From: JBDRDD01 sp043821115
GTDB lineage: Bacteria; CAYTYR01; UBA6262; DAOVJB01
Assembly: GCA_043821115.1 (NCBI GenBank)
Contig: JBDRDD010000024.1
Span: 1 to 64,000, forward strand
DNA: 64,000 bases
Reading direction: 5' to 3'
This document shows, one piece after another, positions 9,258-18,828 of this stretch. The notes beneath the pieces are model-generated. The model was given only the letters and a program-made list of their open reading frames with translations. It was not told the DNA's origin and made no database searches. The position numbers were made by a program, and so were the translations under genes. Each line of letters begins with the position of its first letter. Position 1 is the first letter of the stretch.

Positions 9258-10274
9258 ATGAATATAAAAGGTGTTACATTTGCAGCTGAGCATTACCTTA
9301 ATTATACATTCAAGAAACGGCCTGAAGAAGGCTATACCGGTATTCTTTCTACAAAGTCCCTAAGTAATGCGCGTAGTATAGGTATCAACTACATAACAAT
9401 TTTAGCTTCAAGATTTATGGACAACGGCTACTCCAGTTTTCTCTCTCAGGATCCACAAAAGACCCCTACCGATGAAGAAATACTGCATCTTATAACCAAA
9501 ACCAAGGGTATGGGCTTGAAGATTTTGATAAAGCCCCATGTTGACTGCAGGGATGTGACATGGCGAGGGATAATAAGACCGAAAGACCTTAATTTCTGGT
9601 TTAAGAGCTATGACAGTTTTATGCAACATTATGCCCGTATAGCCCAGGAGACAGGTGCCGATATGTTCTGCATGGGATGTGAGCTTATATCCCTTTCCCT
9701 TCCAAAGGAAAACCTGCCGTACTGGAAAAAAATAATAGCTAATGTCAGGAAGATTTATAAAGGACCAATCACATACGCGGCGAACTGGAATACTTACTGG
9801 GAATATAAGAACGTTCCTTTCTGGGATTTGCTTGATTATGCGGGAATCGATGCATACTTCCCGGTAAGCAATTCCCCGAAACCAAGCGTTGGTGAGTTAA
9901 AAAAAGGGTGGGAGCATTACAAGGGAGAGTGTCCTGATATACCCGATGGTCCTCATAGATGGCTCGATGAAATGGAAGAGTGGCATAAGAAGATAAAAAA
10001 ACCTATCATTATCACTGAACTTGGCTACAGGAGCATAGAATACCCGGGAAAAGCACCATATGCATGGGCTGGCGGCGTGGGAGAGAATAATGCAAGCTCT
10101 CAGGCTAACTGTTATGAGGCTACCCTTTCAATTTTCAAGGACAAGAAATGGTGTGAAGGGATATTCTGGTGGAACTGGCTGACAAATCCGGAAGCTGGCG
10201 GTACGGGCGATAATGATTACACGCCTCAGAATAAGCCCACTGAAAAAGTCTTGAAGAAGTACTATCTAAAATAA
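9258..10274 (+). CDS. Intracellular GH113 glycoside hydrolase
   Basis: A 338-residue single-domain protein that begins directly with the GH113 barrel (MNIKGVTFAAEHYL) and has no signal peptide, so it should act in the cytoplasm. Family marks are TPTDEEI, IKPHVDCRDVTWRGII, the acid/base Glu at 142 (MGCEL), WDLLDYAGIDAYFPV, and the nucleophile Glu at 254 (ITELGYRS), then YTPQNKPT near the end. GH113 members hydrolyse beta-1,4-mannan or related beta-glycans. A cytoplasmic copy fits processing of imported manno-oligosaccharides. GGGGTGATGT precedes the ATG. The next gene starts 45 bases on, and the GH2 gene after that overlaps it, so the three form an operon. Confidence 0.9.
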   Translation: MNIKGVTFAAEHYLNYTFKKRPEEGYTGILSTKSLSNARSIGINYITILASRFMDNGYSSFLSQDPQKTPTDEEILHLITKTKGMGLKILIKPHVDCRDVTWRGIIRPKDLNFWFKSYDSFMQHYARIAQETGADMFCMGCELISLSLPKENLPYWKKIIANVRKIYKGPITYAANWNTYWEYKNVPFWDLLDYAGIDAYFPVSNSPKPSVGELKKGWEHYKGECPDIPDGPHRWLDEMEEWHKKIKKPIIITELGYRSIEYPGKAPYAWAGGVGENNASSQANCYEATLSIFKDKKWCEGIFWWNWLTNPEAGGTGDNDYTPQNKPTEKVLKKYYLK

Positions 10275-10319
10275 TTATTAAATTTCCAAGCGTTGAATTA
10301 ATAGAAGGGTTTTTAATAT

Positions 10320-12476
10320 ATGTCTACAGTGGCTCGTGAAAAGAAGCTGTATAAAAGGCCCAAACACACGAGCCCTTACTTTTTTCCGGCCATAATACAA
10401 GTATCCTCCAGAAAAGATGTTGTTGGTCAATATGAGAAATTTGAGATAGATATTCTGCTCGATAAAGAAAACATATACGATAATCCCTACGATCCCGATC
10501 AGGTAAGCGTATCATCGGTTTTCACGTCTGGTTTTGGAAAAAAACTCCGTGTTCCGGGATTTTTCTACCAGGACTTTTCCCCCAAGAAAAAGCTATTGAA
10601 ACAATCCATCAAATCTGTCTGGAAAATTCGCTTTGCCCCTAATCAGAAGGGGACATGGTCCTATAGGGTAGAGGTGAAAAACCGGAAAGGGAGTGCTTTT
10701 TCCAAAACATACTCCTTCAGATGTATATCTTCCTCTAATTGCGGATTCATCCGTGTTAACAAAGCTGATAAGCACTATTTTGCCTTTGATTCCGGAAGGA
10801 TATTCTATGCGATAGGGCAGAATCTCTGCTGGGTTGAGCCTAAAGACCCTTTTGATTTTAGTGACTATTTAACTAAATTGAACAAAAGTAACCAAAACTG
10901 GATACGAATTTGGAACTGGCCGTTTTATATAATTGTAGAATGGTCTAAACCACGAGCTGAAGGCTTGGGTAGATTTAGTCAACCTGATTCATGGAAATTT
11001 GACAAGATATTTGAGATAGCTAGGCGTAAAGGTATTTATATCCAGATGGTTATCAATTGGCACGGTATGTTTTATATTGGAAATAATCAAGGAGACCAGT
11101 GGCATAATAATCCATATAATAAAAAGTTGGGCGGACCTTGCAAGAATCTACAGGATTTCTTTAGTAACCAGCAAGCAAAAAACTTTTTTAAACGCAAACT
11201 AAGATATTTTATTGCTCGTTGGGGGTATAGTACGAATATTTTAGCGTGGGAATTTTTTAATGAGGTAGATATTATTAAAGATACTGATAATACTGAAATA
11301 GCTAATTGGCACAAAGAGATGGCTCATTATATGAAACAGAATGATCCTTTTTCTCACTTAGTGACCACGAGTTTTCTTATGCCTCTTAGTGGAGATATGG
11401 TATGGAGATTAAAAGATATTGATTTTACACAGGTTCATGACTATGTTAATGATGTAGTTACCTTAATAACTTCTTTAAGTAAGAGCCGGCAGAAATACAG
11501 AAAACCATGCCTTATAGCAGAGATTGCCGGGGAAATAACCGATGCAAAAACAGAGGCAAAAGATAAAAAAGGGATCAGACTTCATAATAGCCTCTGGGCA
11601 TCGTTGATGTCACCTCTTGCCGGTACGGCAATGTATTGGTGGTGGGATGAACACATTCGGCAAAATAATCTTTACTATCATTATAAGGCCCTGGGTGAAT
11701 TTGCTAAAGATGTTGAATGGGATAAATTAAAATTAATTCCCATAAATGTGGAAATTGAGGTTAGAGATAAAGACCGCGGTGACGTTGTTATTTCTCCTAT
11801 CTTAAATTGGGAGCCTTCCACAGGCTCTAAGTTTAAGATTGCATCTAATGGTTTTATAAAAGCTGATGGAATATTATCTAAATATTTTCACGCTTCATTT
11901 CATTCAAAATGGAGAGTAACGCCCACATTTGATGTTGATTATCGTGAAGACAATACTTTTTCTATTTATGTATGTCAAGCATCCTGGTTGGGTGCAGGCG
12001 TAAAGGTCGTCTTAGATGGTAAAGTCGCTTTTTCTAAAAAGTTTCCTCCTGCATCAAAAGATACAACAGTTAACCAAGAATATAAAATTAAAGTTCCAAA
12101 AGGCCGTCATATAATTGAGGTTGTAAATCACGGTAGGGATTGGACAAAAGTAGGCTGGGTAAAATTTTGTAATAAGGGTGCTCCCCGACTTAAGTTAGTG
12201 GGGATGCAAAACAAAGATTTTGCTATTGTTTGGTGTAAAAATCGCCAGAGTACCGCAGAGAACTACTTGGAAAAATTTAAACTTAATCCAATAAAAGGAG
12301 GTAAAATTAGAGTGTTAAACTTGAACAAAGGTAACTATGAAATAGAATACTGGGACACATATAAGGGTAAGATCTTCAAGAGAAGAAAAGTTCGAAGTAA
12401 AGGCAGCACGATAACACTGGACTTGCCTGATTTTACAACTGATATCGCATGTAAAGTAAGGAGGCTTAAATCATGA
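10320..12476 (+). CDS. DUF5060-type glycoside hydrolase with GH5-like barrel
   Basis: 718 residues without a signal peptide. Residues ~20-140 form a beta-sandwich of DUF5060 type (KFEIDILLD, then FAPNQKGTWSYRVEV). The TIM barrel (~150-480) carries an acid/base Glu at 315 (AWEFFNEVD) and a nucleophile Glu at 401 (LIAEIAGE), the usual clan GH-A pair. A C-terminal beta-sandwich (~510-625) looks like a carbohydrate-binding module, followed by a short beta-domain. The substrate cannot be read from sequence; the neighbours suggest a mannan or mixed beta-glycan. From about 10,860 on, the DNA looks richer in A and T than the flanking genes, which may mean transfer or weaker codon selection. The stop overlaps the GH2 start (ATGA). 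Confidence 0.8.
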   Translation: MSTVAREKKLYKRPKHTSPYFFPAIIQVSSRKDVVGQYEKFEIDILLDKENIYDNPYDPDQVSVSSVFTSGFGKKLRVPGFFYQDFSPKKKLLKQSIKSVWKIRFAPNQKGTWSYRVEVKNRKGSAFSKTYSFRCISSSNCGFIRVNKADKHYFAFDSGRIFYAIGQNLCWVEPKDPFDFSDYLTKLNKSNQNWIRIWNWPFYIIVEWSKPRAEGLGRFSQPDSWKFDKIFEIARRKGIYIQMVINWHGMFYIGNNQGDQWHNNPYNKKLGGPCKNLQDFFSNQQAKNFFKRKLRYFIARWGYSTNILAWEFFNEVDIIKDTDNTEIANWHKEMAHYMKQNDPFSHLVTTSFLMPLSGDMVWRLKDIDFTQVHDYVNDVVTLITSLSKSRQKYRKPCLIAEIAGEITDAKTEAKDKKGIRLHNSLWASLMSPLAGTAMYWWWDEHIRQNNLYYHYKALGEFAKDVEWDKLKLIPINVEIEVRDKDRGDVVISPILNWEPSTGSKFKIASNGFIKADGILSKYFHASFHSKWRVTPTFDVDYREDNTFSIYVCQASWLGAGVKVVLDGKVAFSKKFPPASKDTTVNQEYKIKVPKGRHIIEVVNHGRDWTKVGWVKFCNKGAPRLKLVGMQNKDFAIVWCKNRQSTAENYLEKFKLNPIKGGKIRVLNLNKGNYEIEYWDTYKGKIFKRRKVRSKGSTITLDLPDFTTDIACKVRRLKS

Positions 12477-15049
12477 GAAAAGCCGTATTAGCAGGAATTG
12501 TAATGTTCTTGGTAGTTGTTTCGCTTGCGACTGTCACTTGGGCGCAGATGTATCTTGATTCCGGTTGGGCTATGAAAGAAGCAGCTTTGGTGAAGGACGC
12601 TCCTGAATCTGTGTCACAGGTGGGATACAAACAAAAAAAGTGGCTTGAAGCAACAGTGCCAGGAACGGTTCTCACCACTCTTGTGAATAACGGAATATAT
12701 CCTGACCCGTATTTTTCAAATAATAACAGCTCCATTCCTGAAAGCCTTAATAAGCAATCCTACTGGTATCGCCTTGAGTTTTCTATACCTGAGTCCATGA
12801 AGGGCAAGCAGATCTGGCTGCACCTTGAGGGTATAAACTACAGAGCCGAAGTTTGGCTTAACGCGAAAAAATTAGACGAGCTTGTGGGTATGCATAAGAG
12901 AAACGTACTAAATATAAGCGACGCATCCCTTGCAGGTGCTAAGAATTGCCTTGCCGTTAAAGTAAGTCCCCCAGACCACCCGGGTACACCGAGTTTTGTC
13001 AAAAACGGTGGGGACAGCATTATAGGCAGAGATGTTACAATGCAATCTACCATAGGGTGGGACTGGAACCGTCCTGTTAGGGACAGGAATACAGGTATGT
13101 GGGATGATGTGTATGTTGTAGCAACAGGTCCCGTGGATTTGAGGCATCCTCATATTATCACAGACCTACCGCTTCCGGAAACAGATAAAGCTAATCTTAC
13201 TGTGTCGGCGGAGCTATTCAATCCAACAAATGAAAAACAGTCTGGGCAGCTCACAGGAACAATAGGTGAGATAGTGTTTACTCAGGATGTGAGTGTAGAG
13301 CCTAATCAGATGCTCCAAGTTGAATTTTCATCTTCCGAATATGAACAGCTTCTTGTTGAGAATCCACGCCTTTGGTGGCCGAACGGATATGGAGAGCAGG
13401 AATTATATGACATGAATCTTTCCTTTAAGATGGATACGGGTGATGTTTCCGACGAGGAAAAAGTGAGATTTGGCATAAGGGAGATTACATCGGATGAGCC
13501 CAAGGGAATGGAGCGGGTTTTCTATGTAAATGGGAAGAAGGTGTTCTGTAAAGGAGGTAACTGGGTAGTAACTGACATGATGCTTCGTTTTACAAGGCAT
13601 GATATTGCGAAAAAGCGTTATGATACAGAAGTGCGTTATGCAAAGGAAGCCAACCTTACAATGCTTCGTATTTGGGGCGGAAGTATAACCGAGAGGAAAG
13701 AATTCTATGATGCGTGTGATAAGTACGGTATACTGGTTATGCAGGACTTCTGGGTTACTGGTGACTGTAACGGGAGGTACGGTGGCAGCAGATCATATCC
13801 AGATGATAAAGAGTTGTTTCTTGAGTCCGCGCGAGATGCTATCAAGATGATACGTAACCATCCAAGCCTCGCATTCTGGTGCGGCGGTAATGAGGTAAGG
13901 GCTCCCCAGGAGATAGAAAGGGCCTTGAGAAATGATATTCTTCCAGAGCTTGATGGCACGAGGGTTTTTGTGGCGGCATCTGATGAGGAAGGATTGCATG
14001 GGCACGGTCCGTATCACTTTACAGCCGATGAAAAAATGTATTACAAATCCTCGGGCTTCACTACGGAACTTGGTACCTATGCGGTGCCGACTGTTGAAAG
14101 TATGAGAAAGATGTTTGAAAAAAAAGACCTCTGGCCATTTAACAGTATGATGTGGACATATCACAATACTTTTAGGGGGTTTGATAATTACAATGCTGCA
14201 GTTAATAGGTATAGTTTTGCAGAAAATATAGATGATTATTGCACCAGGGCGCAGCTGCTCAATTACGTAAGTCACAGAGCAATGTTTGAAGGATGGCACA
14301 AGAACAAGTGGGACAACACCAGCGGAATATTGATATGGAAGTATAACTCGGTTTGGCCCAGTCTGATATGGCAGCTATATGACTGGTATCTGGATCCTAA
14401 CGCAGGATATTATTCTACCAAAATAGCATGCGAACCATTGCATATAATGTGGGCTCCTGATGATGACACAGTGTATGTTGTTAACAATAAATATCAGGAT
14501 TTTAGCGGGCTCAAATATAAGATTTTTGTTTACAACATTGATATGGAGGAAAAATTTTCTAACGAAGGGAACATAGATATACAAGAAGACAGTGTTAAAA
14601 AGGTACTTAAAATAGCATGGCCGAATAAGTTAAGCAGTGTGCACTTCATAAAGGTAAAGTTATATGGTAAGGATGATGTTCTTGTTTCCCAGAATTTTTA
14701 CTGGAGAACAACAGAGAAATCATATAAAGACATTCAAAAACTGCCTGATGTTAAACTGGAAACCTCAGGATCTATAGTTGATAAAGGAGAAAGTTACCTT
14801 GTTACAGCAACGCTTAAGAATCCCAGCGGAGATTTAGCCTTCTTCATACGTCTAAAGCCCGTTCGCGACAGGTCAGGTGAGAGGATATTACCGTTTTTTG
14901 CCACCGATAATTATATTTCGCTCCTTCCTCAGGAAGAGAGGTCCATTACCATTGATTTTTACAAAGATGACCTCAAGGGTGAGAAGCCTAAGCTCCTGAT
15001 AAAGGGCTGGAACGTCAAGGAAAAGGAGATTCCTCTGGTTAAAAATTAA
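12473..15049 (+). CDS. Exported GH2 beta-mannosidase-like enzyme
   Basis: 858 residues. A signal peptide (~1-24, ending TWA) without a lipobox sends it to the periplasm or beyond. It shows GH2 order: sugar-binding jelly-roll (~30-200), Ig-like domain, TIM barrel (~340-650), and Ig-like C-terminal domains. IGWDWNRPVRDRNTGMWDDV is typical of the GH2 mannosidase/exo-glucosaminidase branch. The acid/base lies at E474 (WCGGNEV) and the nucleophile at E532 (TTELGTY). As I recall it, exo-glucosaminidase CsxA uses Asp as acid/base, so the Glu here favours beta-mannosidase (removal of terminal beta-mannose). The four-base overlap with the gene before it implies coupled translation. With two GH113/GH5-like enzymes it makes a plausible mannan-degrading set. 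Confidence 0.85.
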   Translation: MRKAVLAGIVMFLVVVSLATVTWAQMYLDSGWAMKEAALVKDAPESVSQVGYKQKKWLEATVPGTVLTTLVNNGIYPDPYFSNNNSSIPESLNKQSYWYRLEFSIPESMKGKQIWLHLEGINYRAEVWLNAKKLDELVGMHKRNVLNISDASLAGAKNCLAVKVSPPDHPGTPSFVKNGGDSIIGRDVTMQSTIGWDWNRPVRDRNTGMWDDVYVVATGPVDLRHPHIITDLPLPETDKANLTVSAELFNPTNEKQSGQLTGTIGEIVFTQDVSVEPNQMLQVEFSSSEYEQLLVENPRLWWPNGYGEQELYDMNLSFKMDTGDVSDEEKVRFGIREITSDEPKGMERVFYVNGKKVFCKGGNWVVTDMMLRFTRHDIAKKRYDTEVRYAKEANLTMLRIWGGSITERKEFYDACDKYGILVMQDFWVTGDCNGRYGGSRSYPDDKELFLESARDAIKMIRNHPSLAFWCGGNEVRAPQEIERALRNDILPELDGTRVFVAASDEEGLHGHGPYHFTADEKMYYKSSGFTTELGTYAVPTVESMRKMFEKKDLWPFNSMMWTYHNTFRGFDNYNAAVNRYSFAENIDDYCTRAQLLNYVSHRAMFEGWHKNKWDNTSGILIWKYNSVWPSLIWQLYDWYLDPNAGYYSTKIACEPLHIMWAPDDDTVYVVNNKYQDFSGLKYKIFVYNIDMEEKFSNEGNIDIQEDSVKKVLKIAWPNKLSSVHFIKVKLYGKDDVLVSQNFYWRTTEKSYKDIQKLPDVKLETSGSIVDKGESYLVTATLKNPSGDLAFFIRLKPVRDRSGERILPFFATDNYISLLPQEERSITIDFYKDDLKGEKPKLLIKGWNVKEKEIPLVKN

Positions 15050-15081
15050 TGAGAGTGTAATAAAATTTACGAATAATTTAC

Positions 15082-15110
15082 TTGACAAATAACAGGTATT
15101 ACGGTATACT
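15082..15110 (+). promoter_or_regulatory. Sigma70-type promoter of the cold-shock gene
   Basis: TTGACA (15082-15087) and TATACT (15105-15110) have a 17-base spacer. Transcription would start near 15117 and give a leader of about 120 bases. Confidence 0.8.
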
Positions 15111-15116
15111 TTAATC

Positions 15117-15236
15117 GTAGTAAATAAAGGAATGGAAGTCTTGGACCGCAAGGTAAAAGAATATTCGCCTTGCGCTTTTTAGTGTCAGCCATTATTTACT
15201 ATCAAAAATTTAATAAGGAAAGGAGGGTAGTGAATA
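15117..15236 (+). promoter_or_regulatory. Structured leader of the cold-shock mRNA
   Basis: The segment at 15118-15127, helped by 15133-15135, pairs with 15189-15201 in a long closing stem. Inside it, CGCAAGG (15147-15153) pairs with CCTTGCG (15168-15174), followed by TTTTT at 15176-15180, which looks like an intrinsic terminator or attenuator. Long structured leaders are known for cspA-type genes, where temperature-dependent folding controls translation and stability. The ribosome site AGGAGG (15221-15226) lies outside the closing stem, so direct masking is not obvious. Control at transcription by the inner terminator is an alternative. Confidence 0.6.
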
Positions 15237-15437
15237 ATGGCAAGAGGAAAAGTAAAATGGTTTAATAACCAAAAAGGTTATGGATTTATTACTCCGGAGT
15301 CAGGCAGTGATGTATTCGTTCATCACAGCGTAATTCAGGGTGATGGCTACAAGTCTTTAGATGAAGGCCAGGAAGTTGAGTTCGAGGTTACGCAGGGTCC
15401 TAAAGGTGAGCAGGCTGTAAACGTAGTAAAGATATAA
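15237..15437 (+). CDS. csp: Cold-shock domain protein (CspA family)
   Basis: 66 residues, the usual length of this family. The RNA-binding motifs are intact: RNP1 KGYGFI (residues 13-18) and RNP2 VFVHHS (26-31), with the start GKVKWFN and the end VNVVKI. It binds single-stranded RNA and DNA as a chaperone in the cytoplasm. It has a strong ribosome site (AAAGGAGGG), its own promoter, a structured leader and its own terminator, so it is an independent unit set among surface-enzyme genes. Confidence 0.97.
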   Translation: MARGKVKWFNNQKGYGFITPESGSDVFVHHSVIQGDGYKSLDEGQEVEFEVTQGPKGEQAVNVVKI

Positions 15438-15453
15438 ACCTAAAAAAAGAGTG

Positions 15454-15489
15454 AAGCCCGGCAATTTTATTGTCGGGCTTTATTTTTTT
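15454..15489 (+). terminator. Intrinsic terminator after csp
   Basis: AAGCCCG (15454-15460) pairs with CGGGCTT (15474-15480). GGCAA/TTGTC extends the stem inward, and a T-rich tail follows to 15489. Confidence 0.9.
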
Positions 15490-15570
15490 ATCTTAATAGT
15501 ACTTATAAAAAGTATGTTTATCGTCTAAAATACTTATAAAAAAGTGACTAAATTTTTCCCCCGTGCCCCC

Positions 15571-15599
15571 TTGACAGGCACCCATTTCAGTGCTATACT
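15571..15599 (+). promoter_or_regulatory. Promoter of riboswitch unit 1
   Basis: TTGACA (15571-15576) and TATACT (15594-15599) with a 17-base spacer, preceded by a run of C. The promoters of units 2 and 3 have the same CCC-TTGACA plus TATACT form. Confidence 0.8.
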
Positions 15600-15616
15600 T
15601 ACAGTAAGCAAGTCAT

Positions 15617-15693
15617 TCCGAAAAGGCAAACCCGCTGTGAGGCGGGGACGCAAAGCTACGGGTCTTACAGGCAAGATCGCCGGGCTCGCCGAT
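15617..15693 (+). promoter_or_regulatory. Cyclic-di-GMP-I riboswitch (GEMM-I), copy 1
   Basis: It contains the family core: GGCAAACC at 15625-15632, a variable hairpin, GGACGCAAAGC.ACGGG, a second hairpin, and GCCGGG ending in CGCCG. The G before GCAAACC fits the guanine that sets c-di-GMP over cGAMP specificity (G20 in Vc2), from memory of the structure. It lies between a sigma70 promoter and a terminator hairpin, upstream of the gene for a 1000-residue secreted GH113 enzyme. Boundaries are approximate. Confidence 0.9.
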
Positions 15694-15717
15694 AACTAAT
15701 ATCGAGAGTTAAAGATA

Positions 15718-15760
15718 GCCGAGTTGCCGAGGATAACATCCTCAGTTCTCGGCATTTTTT
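15718..15760 (+). terminator. Riboswitch 1 terminator (expression platform)
   Basis: GCCGAG (15726-15731) pairs with CTCGGC (15748-15753), and TTTTTT follows at 15755-15760. A second copy of GCCGAG at 15718-15723 can pair with the same 3' arm, and GAGGAT/ATCCTC can form inside. These are alternative pairings suited to a switch. The direction (on or off with ligand) cannot be told by eye. Confidence 0.75.
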
Positions 15761-15796
15761 ATCCTAAATAGGAATAAACCAAGGGAGGAAGTAATA

Positions 15797-18700
15797 ATGT
15801 CCAAAAAGAAAATGCACCTATCCATATTACTAAGCGTGTTCTTAGCGATTTTCATCAGCTCAAATGCGCTGGCTGCGACCACTGTGGCTGTTCCTACTGC
15901 CTTAAGTGGCGGGGATTACTCGGAAAACTACCTTGAGGATGTAAAATATGATGATGCAGGAGGCAATCCTTCTTATTTAAAAACAAACGGTGATGGCTGG
16001 TATGACGTAAACAAGCTTGACCAGATGTACCTGGATTCATTTGACATAAGCGGTATTTCCGGTGATATTACAGCGGTGACACTTGAAATACAATACTCGG
16101 TCCAATCCGGCTACAGCGGTCCTGAAGCCATAAAGTGGACACTTGACGGCGGAACGTTATCCTCCACCGGGGTTATACCGGCTGACGGTGAATCCAATGT
16201 CACCAGAACATTTGACCTGTTCGCACAAGGTGTTGATACGGCTCAGGAAATATCCACTCTTGATATAGCATTTAAGAATGATGATACCAAAGGTCCGGAT
16301 GCTGTAGCATTTGATTATGTCAATATTATAGTGGAGACCTCAGAAGTAGGAGATACAACTCCCCCCGCTGCCCCCTCTGATGTTGTTGTGACAGACGCGG
16401 CAACAGGAGGAAGGCTTGACATATCCTGGACAAACCCATCAGACACCGATTTTGACCATATACATATCTATAGATCAACAGATGTTGGTATTCTGGGAGG
16501 CCTTGTTTACGACAATATAGTGGGGACCACTCAGAGTGACATAGGTCTTATAAATGGAATCACATATTATTACACCCTCAGAAGCGTTGACACTTCCAAT
16601 AACGAATCCACCAACATAAATCAGTACTCAGGAGTACCAAGTGGGGGAGATACCACTGCTCCGGCACCGCCCACCAATATCTCGGTGAACGATTCGGGAT
16701 TAGGTGGAGAGCTTAATTTGGCGTGGATTAATCCTTCTGATACTGATTTTGACCATATCCATGTATACAGGTCTTCTTCTGCAGGGGTCCTGGGATTACT
16801 TGTTTATGATAATGTTTCAGGAACAAGTATTTCAGATACAGGTCTTACCAACGGAATTACCTATTATTACACTTTAAGAAGTGTTGATACAAGCAGCAAT
16901 GAATCTGCAAATACCGATCAGTACAGCGGAATTCCTTCGGATACCGTCGCACCAGCTCAGGTAACAGGATTAGCAGTAACTGACCCTGCGGTTGGAGGGG
17001 AGCTGGATCTTACATGGGACAATAACAGCGAGTCAGATCTTACAGGTTACAGGATCTATCGCTCTACAACGGGTGGCCAGACAGGTTCGCTCATTAACTC
17101 AGTATCGGGTACAAGTTATACGGATACCGGTCTTACTGACGGAACCGCTTATTACTACCAGCTAAGCGCATATGATACAGCCTTAAATGAGGGTCCGCTG
17201 TCAATACAGGAAAGCGGGATACCCACGACCTCAGTAAGTGGTGGCTTTAACATTAAAGGAATAGAGTACGTTTCATGGTGGTATGACGAGTACACATATA
17301 CGGCTTCTGATGAATCACTGGATGATCTTGCAAGTACGAATGCCAATAATGTAGGGCTAATAGTAACCTGGTACATGGATACAGGAATCTCTACGACCCT
17401 GTATAGCGATGTGTTAAAAACTCCTATAGATGATGCAGTAATACATGCAATAAATGATATACACAGCCGCGGTATGGAAGTGATGCTTAAACCTCACATT
17501 GACTCTAAGGACGGGACATGGAGAGGGCAGATAGCTCCTTCTGATATAAACGCTTGGTTCGCAAGCTATACCAGTTTCATAGAGCATTATGCCCAGATAG
17601 CCAAGGATTACGGTGTAGAGTACCTCTGTGTTGGCACTGAGCTAAAAAGCCTCTCGGGAAGCACTTATACTTCTAACTGGAACTCCACGATTGATGCAAT
17701 AGAGTCAATATACACGAGTCCTTTAACGTATGCGGCAAACTGGGACGAGTACACCAATGTGTCTTTCTGGGACAGGATGGATTACGGCGGTGTTGATGCG
17801 TACTTCCCGCTAAGTGAATTGCAGAATCCGTCGGTCGAGGAACTGAAAGCTGGATGGACGAATTACAGCGGAACTTACGGAACTCATAACTGGATAGCCG
17901 AGCTTGAAGCATGGCAGGCCAGTATAAACAAACCCATAATATTCACAGAAATCGGGTACAGAAGTATTGATTACGCTGCTAAAGAGCCATGGGCATGGGG
18001 TAATAATGCCACTTATAACGCTCAGTTGCAGGCAAACTGCTACCAGGCCACTATAGAAGTCCTGCAGGAGAAATCCTGGTTCGCCGGGATGTACTGGTGG
18101 GACTGGTTAGCCTATCCTACAGCAGGCGGTGATGGAGATATAGATTTTACTCCTCAGAATAAGCCTGCAGAAGCTACATTAACAGCACTCTATGGAGGCG
18201 AGGTTAACAGCGCGCCTAATAAACCGTCTCTGCCTTCTGGTCCTACAGTAGGTGCATCTACTGTCTCATATACATATTCAACATCAACCACGGATCCTGA
18301 CGGTGACGCGGTATCCTATCTATTTGACTGGGGTGATGGGACTACCACAACAACTGAATTCGTGGCATCAGGTGTTACTGTAAATGCCTCACATGCATGG
18401 AGCAACAAGGACTTCTATGACATAACGGTAAAGGCTATAGATGATAAAGGGAATGATTCAGTATATAGTGATGCACTGAGTGTGAGAATAGGAAATCCTC
18501 CTAAAGCTCTGGAAGAAGACGGTATATACGAAGACTTGAGCCAGACGAGACTATACCCTAATCCTTCAAGGTCAACTAGCATACCGATTACCATAGACAG
18601 GCTTTCTGCGGATGTTGACCTCCAGATATACAATATAGCAGGGGAACTTGTATACGAGCAGAATAAGATCACCGGAGGGTCGGTCGAGTGGAATAAAATC

Positions 18701-18799
18701 AACACTAACGGCGATTCGATAGCGAGCGGTATATATATCTATCTCTTAAAGGACTCAAACGGCGATAAGAAAACAGGTAAACTGGGAGTTATAAAATGA
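15797..18799 (+). CDS. Secreted GH113 enzyme with Fn3, PKD and sorting domain
   Basis: 1000 residues. Signal peptide ~1-26 (ALA), N-terminal beta-domain ~27-183, three Fn3 ~186-475, GH113 barrel ~482-803, PKD-like ~806-900, T9SS-like sorting domain ~914-1000. The barrel holds LKPHIDSKDGTWRGQI, acid/base E615 (VGTEL, with Thr where the paralogues have Cys), nucleophile E718 (FTEIGYRS) and the WWDW block. The tail has YPNPS, LQIYNIAGELVYEQ, SGIYIYLLKD and a final GKLGVIK, the form of type A sorting signals. Expected product: a surface or released beta-mannanase-type enzyme. Expression is controlled by c-di-GMP riboswitch 1. GGGAGG precedes the ATG. The stop overlaps an ATG of the PorV-like reading frame. 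Confidence 0.92.
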   Translation: MSKKKMHLSILLSVFLAIFISSNALAATTVAVPTALSGGDYSENYLEDVKYDDAGGNPSYLKTNGDGWYDVNKLDQMYLDSFDISGISGDITAVTLEIQYSVQSGYSGPEAIKWTLDGGTLSSTGVIPADGESNVTRTFDLFAQGVDTAQEISTLDIAFKNDDTKGPDAVAFDYVNIIVETSEVGDTTPPAAPSDVVVTDAATGGRLDISWTNPSDTDFDHIHIYRSTDVGILGGLVYDNIVGTTQSDIGLINGITYYYTLRSVDTSNNESTNINQYSGVPSGGDTTAPAPPTNISVNDSGLGGELNLAWINPSDTDFDHIHVYRSSSAGVLGLLVYDNVSGTSISDTGLTNGITYYYTLRSVDTSSNESANTDQYSGIPSDTVAPAQVTGLAVTDPAVGGELDLTWDNNSESDLTGYRIYRSTTGGQTGSLINSVSGTSYTDTGLTDGTAYYYQLSAYDTALNEGPLSIQESGIPTTSVSGGFNIKGIEYVSWWYDEYTYTASDESLDDLASTNANNVGLIVTWYMDTGISTTLYSDVLKTPIDDAVIHAINDIHSRGMEVMLKPHIDSKDGTWRGQIAPSDINAWFASYTSFIEHYAQIAKDYGVEYLCVGTELKSLSGSTYTSNWNSTIDAIESIYTSPLTYAANWDEYTNVSFWDRMDYGGVDAYFPLSELQNPSVEELKAGWTNYSGTYGTHNWIAELEAWQASINKPIIFTEIGYRSIDYAAKEPWAWGNNATYNAQLQANCYQATIEVLQEKSWFAGMYWWDWLAYPTAGGDGDIDFTPQNKPAEATLTALYGGEVNSAPNKPSLPSGPTVGASTVSYTYSTSTTDPDGDAVSYLFDWGDGTTTTTEFVASGVTVNASHAWSNKDFYDITVKAIDDKGNDSVYSDALSVRIGNPPKALEEDGIYEDLSQTRLYPNPSRSTSIPITIDRLSADVDLQIYNIAGELVYEQNKITGGSVEWNKINTNGDSIASGIYIYLLKDSNGDKKTGKLGVIK

Positions 18800-18828
18800 G
18801 ACATAACACGAGAAAGGGAGTGGATGAA

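Noticed and set aside
12473..15049. Exo-beta-D-glucosaminidase (CsxA) as specific name for the GH2 enzyme
   Set aside because: The acid/base residue is Glu in an N-E motif rather than Asp, which favours beta-mannosidase; kept as a family-level call.
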